IMG/VR virus record: IMGVR_UViG_3300036806_000217
Location: 23,341-87,340 of that record
Length of the DNA: 64,000 nucleotides
Strand: one strand, 5' to 3'
From: a virus
The translations under genes were made by a program, and so were the position numbers. Within the stretch, counting starts at the first letter, position 1; each line of letters starts with the position of its first letter. Positions 63,397 through 64,000 of the stretch are shown piece by piece. The notes beneath the pieces were generated by a model, which did no database searches, was not told the origin of the DNA, and saw only the letters and a list, made by a program, of their open reading frames with translations.

Positions 63397-64000
63397 TGGC
63401 CGACCTCTACCTGCCGGACCTGAGCGAGTTTCAGGGCACCGTCAACTGGCACACCCTGGTTTCGAGCGCGTACCCGGTGGCGATCATCCGGGCGCACAAC
63501 GGCTCGAGGGCGGACTACTACTGGTCGGCGAACCGGGCCGGTGCGCATGCGGCGGGCATCCGAGGCCTGGGCATCTACCAGTACTTGCAGGCGTCCCGTG
63601 ATGCGGCGGCTCAGGCCAACGCCCTGTGCGATCTGATCGGGTCGCTGCGGGTCGGCGAGTGGGCGATCTGCGACCTCGAGGAAGGCTCGGGGGACCAGTC
63701 CGCTCGAGCCCACGCCTGGTACACGACGGTCGCCGGGCGGCTGCACAACGCCTCGAGCGAGGAGCTGTACTCCGGCGATTACTTCTTCGGTGCGCATCAC
63801 CTGTCGGCTGCGGGGTTCTCGAGGATCTGGCTGGCGGCGTACTCGAGCACGGAGCCGTCGGCGGTGCACGAGCTGTGGCAGTTCACGGATGCCCGGTCGT
63901 TCCCCGGCATCTCGGGGAAGACGGACGCGTCGGTGTTCCACGGCACGACGGCGGAGCTGCTGGCGCACGTCAATCCGCCCACTCCTGCCCCGAAGCCCAA
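63396..64000 (+). CDS. GH25-type endolysin (3' end outside window)
   Basis: The ATG overlaps the previous stop, and at least 201 residues are visible before the window ends. The GH25 lysozyme pattern is clear: YLPDLSEFQGTVNW at the start, AIIRAHNGS, GIYQYLQASRD, WAICDLEEGSG with the catalytic acidic pair, and ELWQFTDA. It cleaves the glycan strands of peptidoglycan. A Pro-rich linker begins at the edge (PPTPAPKP), so a cell-wall-binding domain probably follows. Confidence 0.88.
   Translation, partial: MADLYLPDLSEFQGTVNWHTLVSSAYPVAIIRAHNGSRADYYWSANRAGAHAAGIRGLGIYQYLQASRDAAAQANALCDLIGSLRVGEWAICDLEEGSGDQSARAHAWYTTVAGRLHNASSEELYSGDYFFGAHHLSAAGFSRIWLAAYSSTEPSAVHELWQFTDARSFPGISGKTDASVFHGTTAELLAHVNPPTPAPKP

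Noticed and set aside
1-64000. tRNA genes, insertion sequences, CRISPR arrays, integrase
   Set aside because: Looked for on both strands by motif and structure; none recognised. The edges of the genome are outside the window, so absence applies only here.

Overview
The window is most of the genome of a siphophage-type bacteriophage of Streptomyces or a close relative. Three things point there: very high GC with many GTG starts and 4-base ATGA/GTGA overlaps; an HK97-type head and tail gene set in canonical order; and accessory families typical of Streptomyces phages and plasmids (DUF2637, a TraB-like translocase, LuxR-type HTHs, many small CxxC proteins). The left edge lies inside a DUF2303 gene and the right edge inside a GH25 endolysin, so the genome continues on both sides. 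No tRNA, CRISPR array, insertion sequence or integrase was seen.

Layout. 0-12 kb (+): DUF2303, a RepA/DnaB-like replicative helicase whose 3' end carries a dense GTTCCC repeat array (candidate origin), a double-LuxR protein, a SLOG protein, a DNA cytosine methyltransferase and a train of small early genes, closed by a 16-bp-stem bidirectional terminator at 12.03 kb. 12.1-21.6 kb (-): a long leftward operon of small, mostly unknown genes, holding a nonsense-interrupted gene, a HAD-like protein, a hyaluronan/chitin-synthase-like glycosyltransferase coupled to a tiny LAxTG-type membrane peptide, a Bro-N/DNA-methyltransferase fusion and an XRE regulator. 21.6-21.8 kb is a divergent regulatory region facing a rightward repressor-like HTH gene, which suggests temperate ancestry.

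22-35 kb (mostly +): HTH genes, a leftward GIY-YIG/AlpA-like pair, three tandem hairpins with the same GTGACA loop, and then what looks like a Streptomyces plasmid transfer module inside a phage: DUF2637 (Spd-like) membrane protein, a large basic Gly/Ser-rich membrane protein, a TraB/FtsK-like translocase, a further small membrane protein and a membrane-anchored Mrr-type nuclease, with repeat arrays that could be its cis-acting sites.

35-43 kb: regulators and small genes, then a fibre-like protein with about 21 copies of a 20-residue repeat, and an HNH endonuclease. About 690 bp without a convincing gene follows (candidate cos region). 43.6-64 kb: small and large terminase, portal, protease, capsid, connectors, tail tube, tail chaperones with a probable -1 frameshift, tape measure, minor tail proteins, membrane/coiled-coil proteins including a collagen-like one, a papain-fold-like protein and the GH25 lysin. 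Head and tail genes run one way and probably form a late operon, with strong hairpins after the capsid gene and between the duplicated decoration-like genes.
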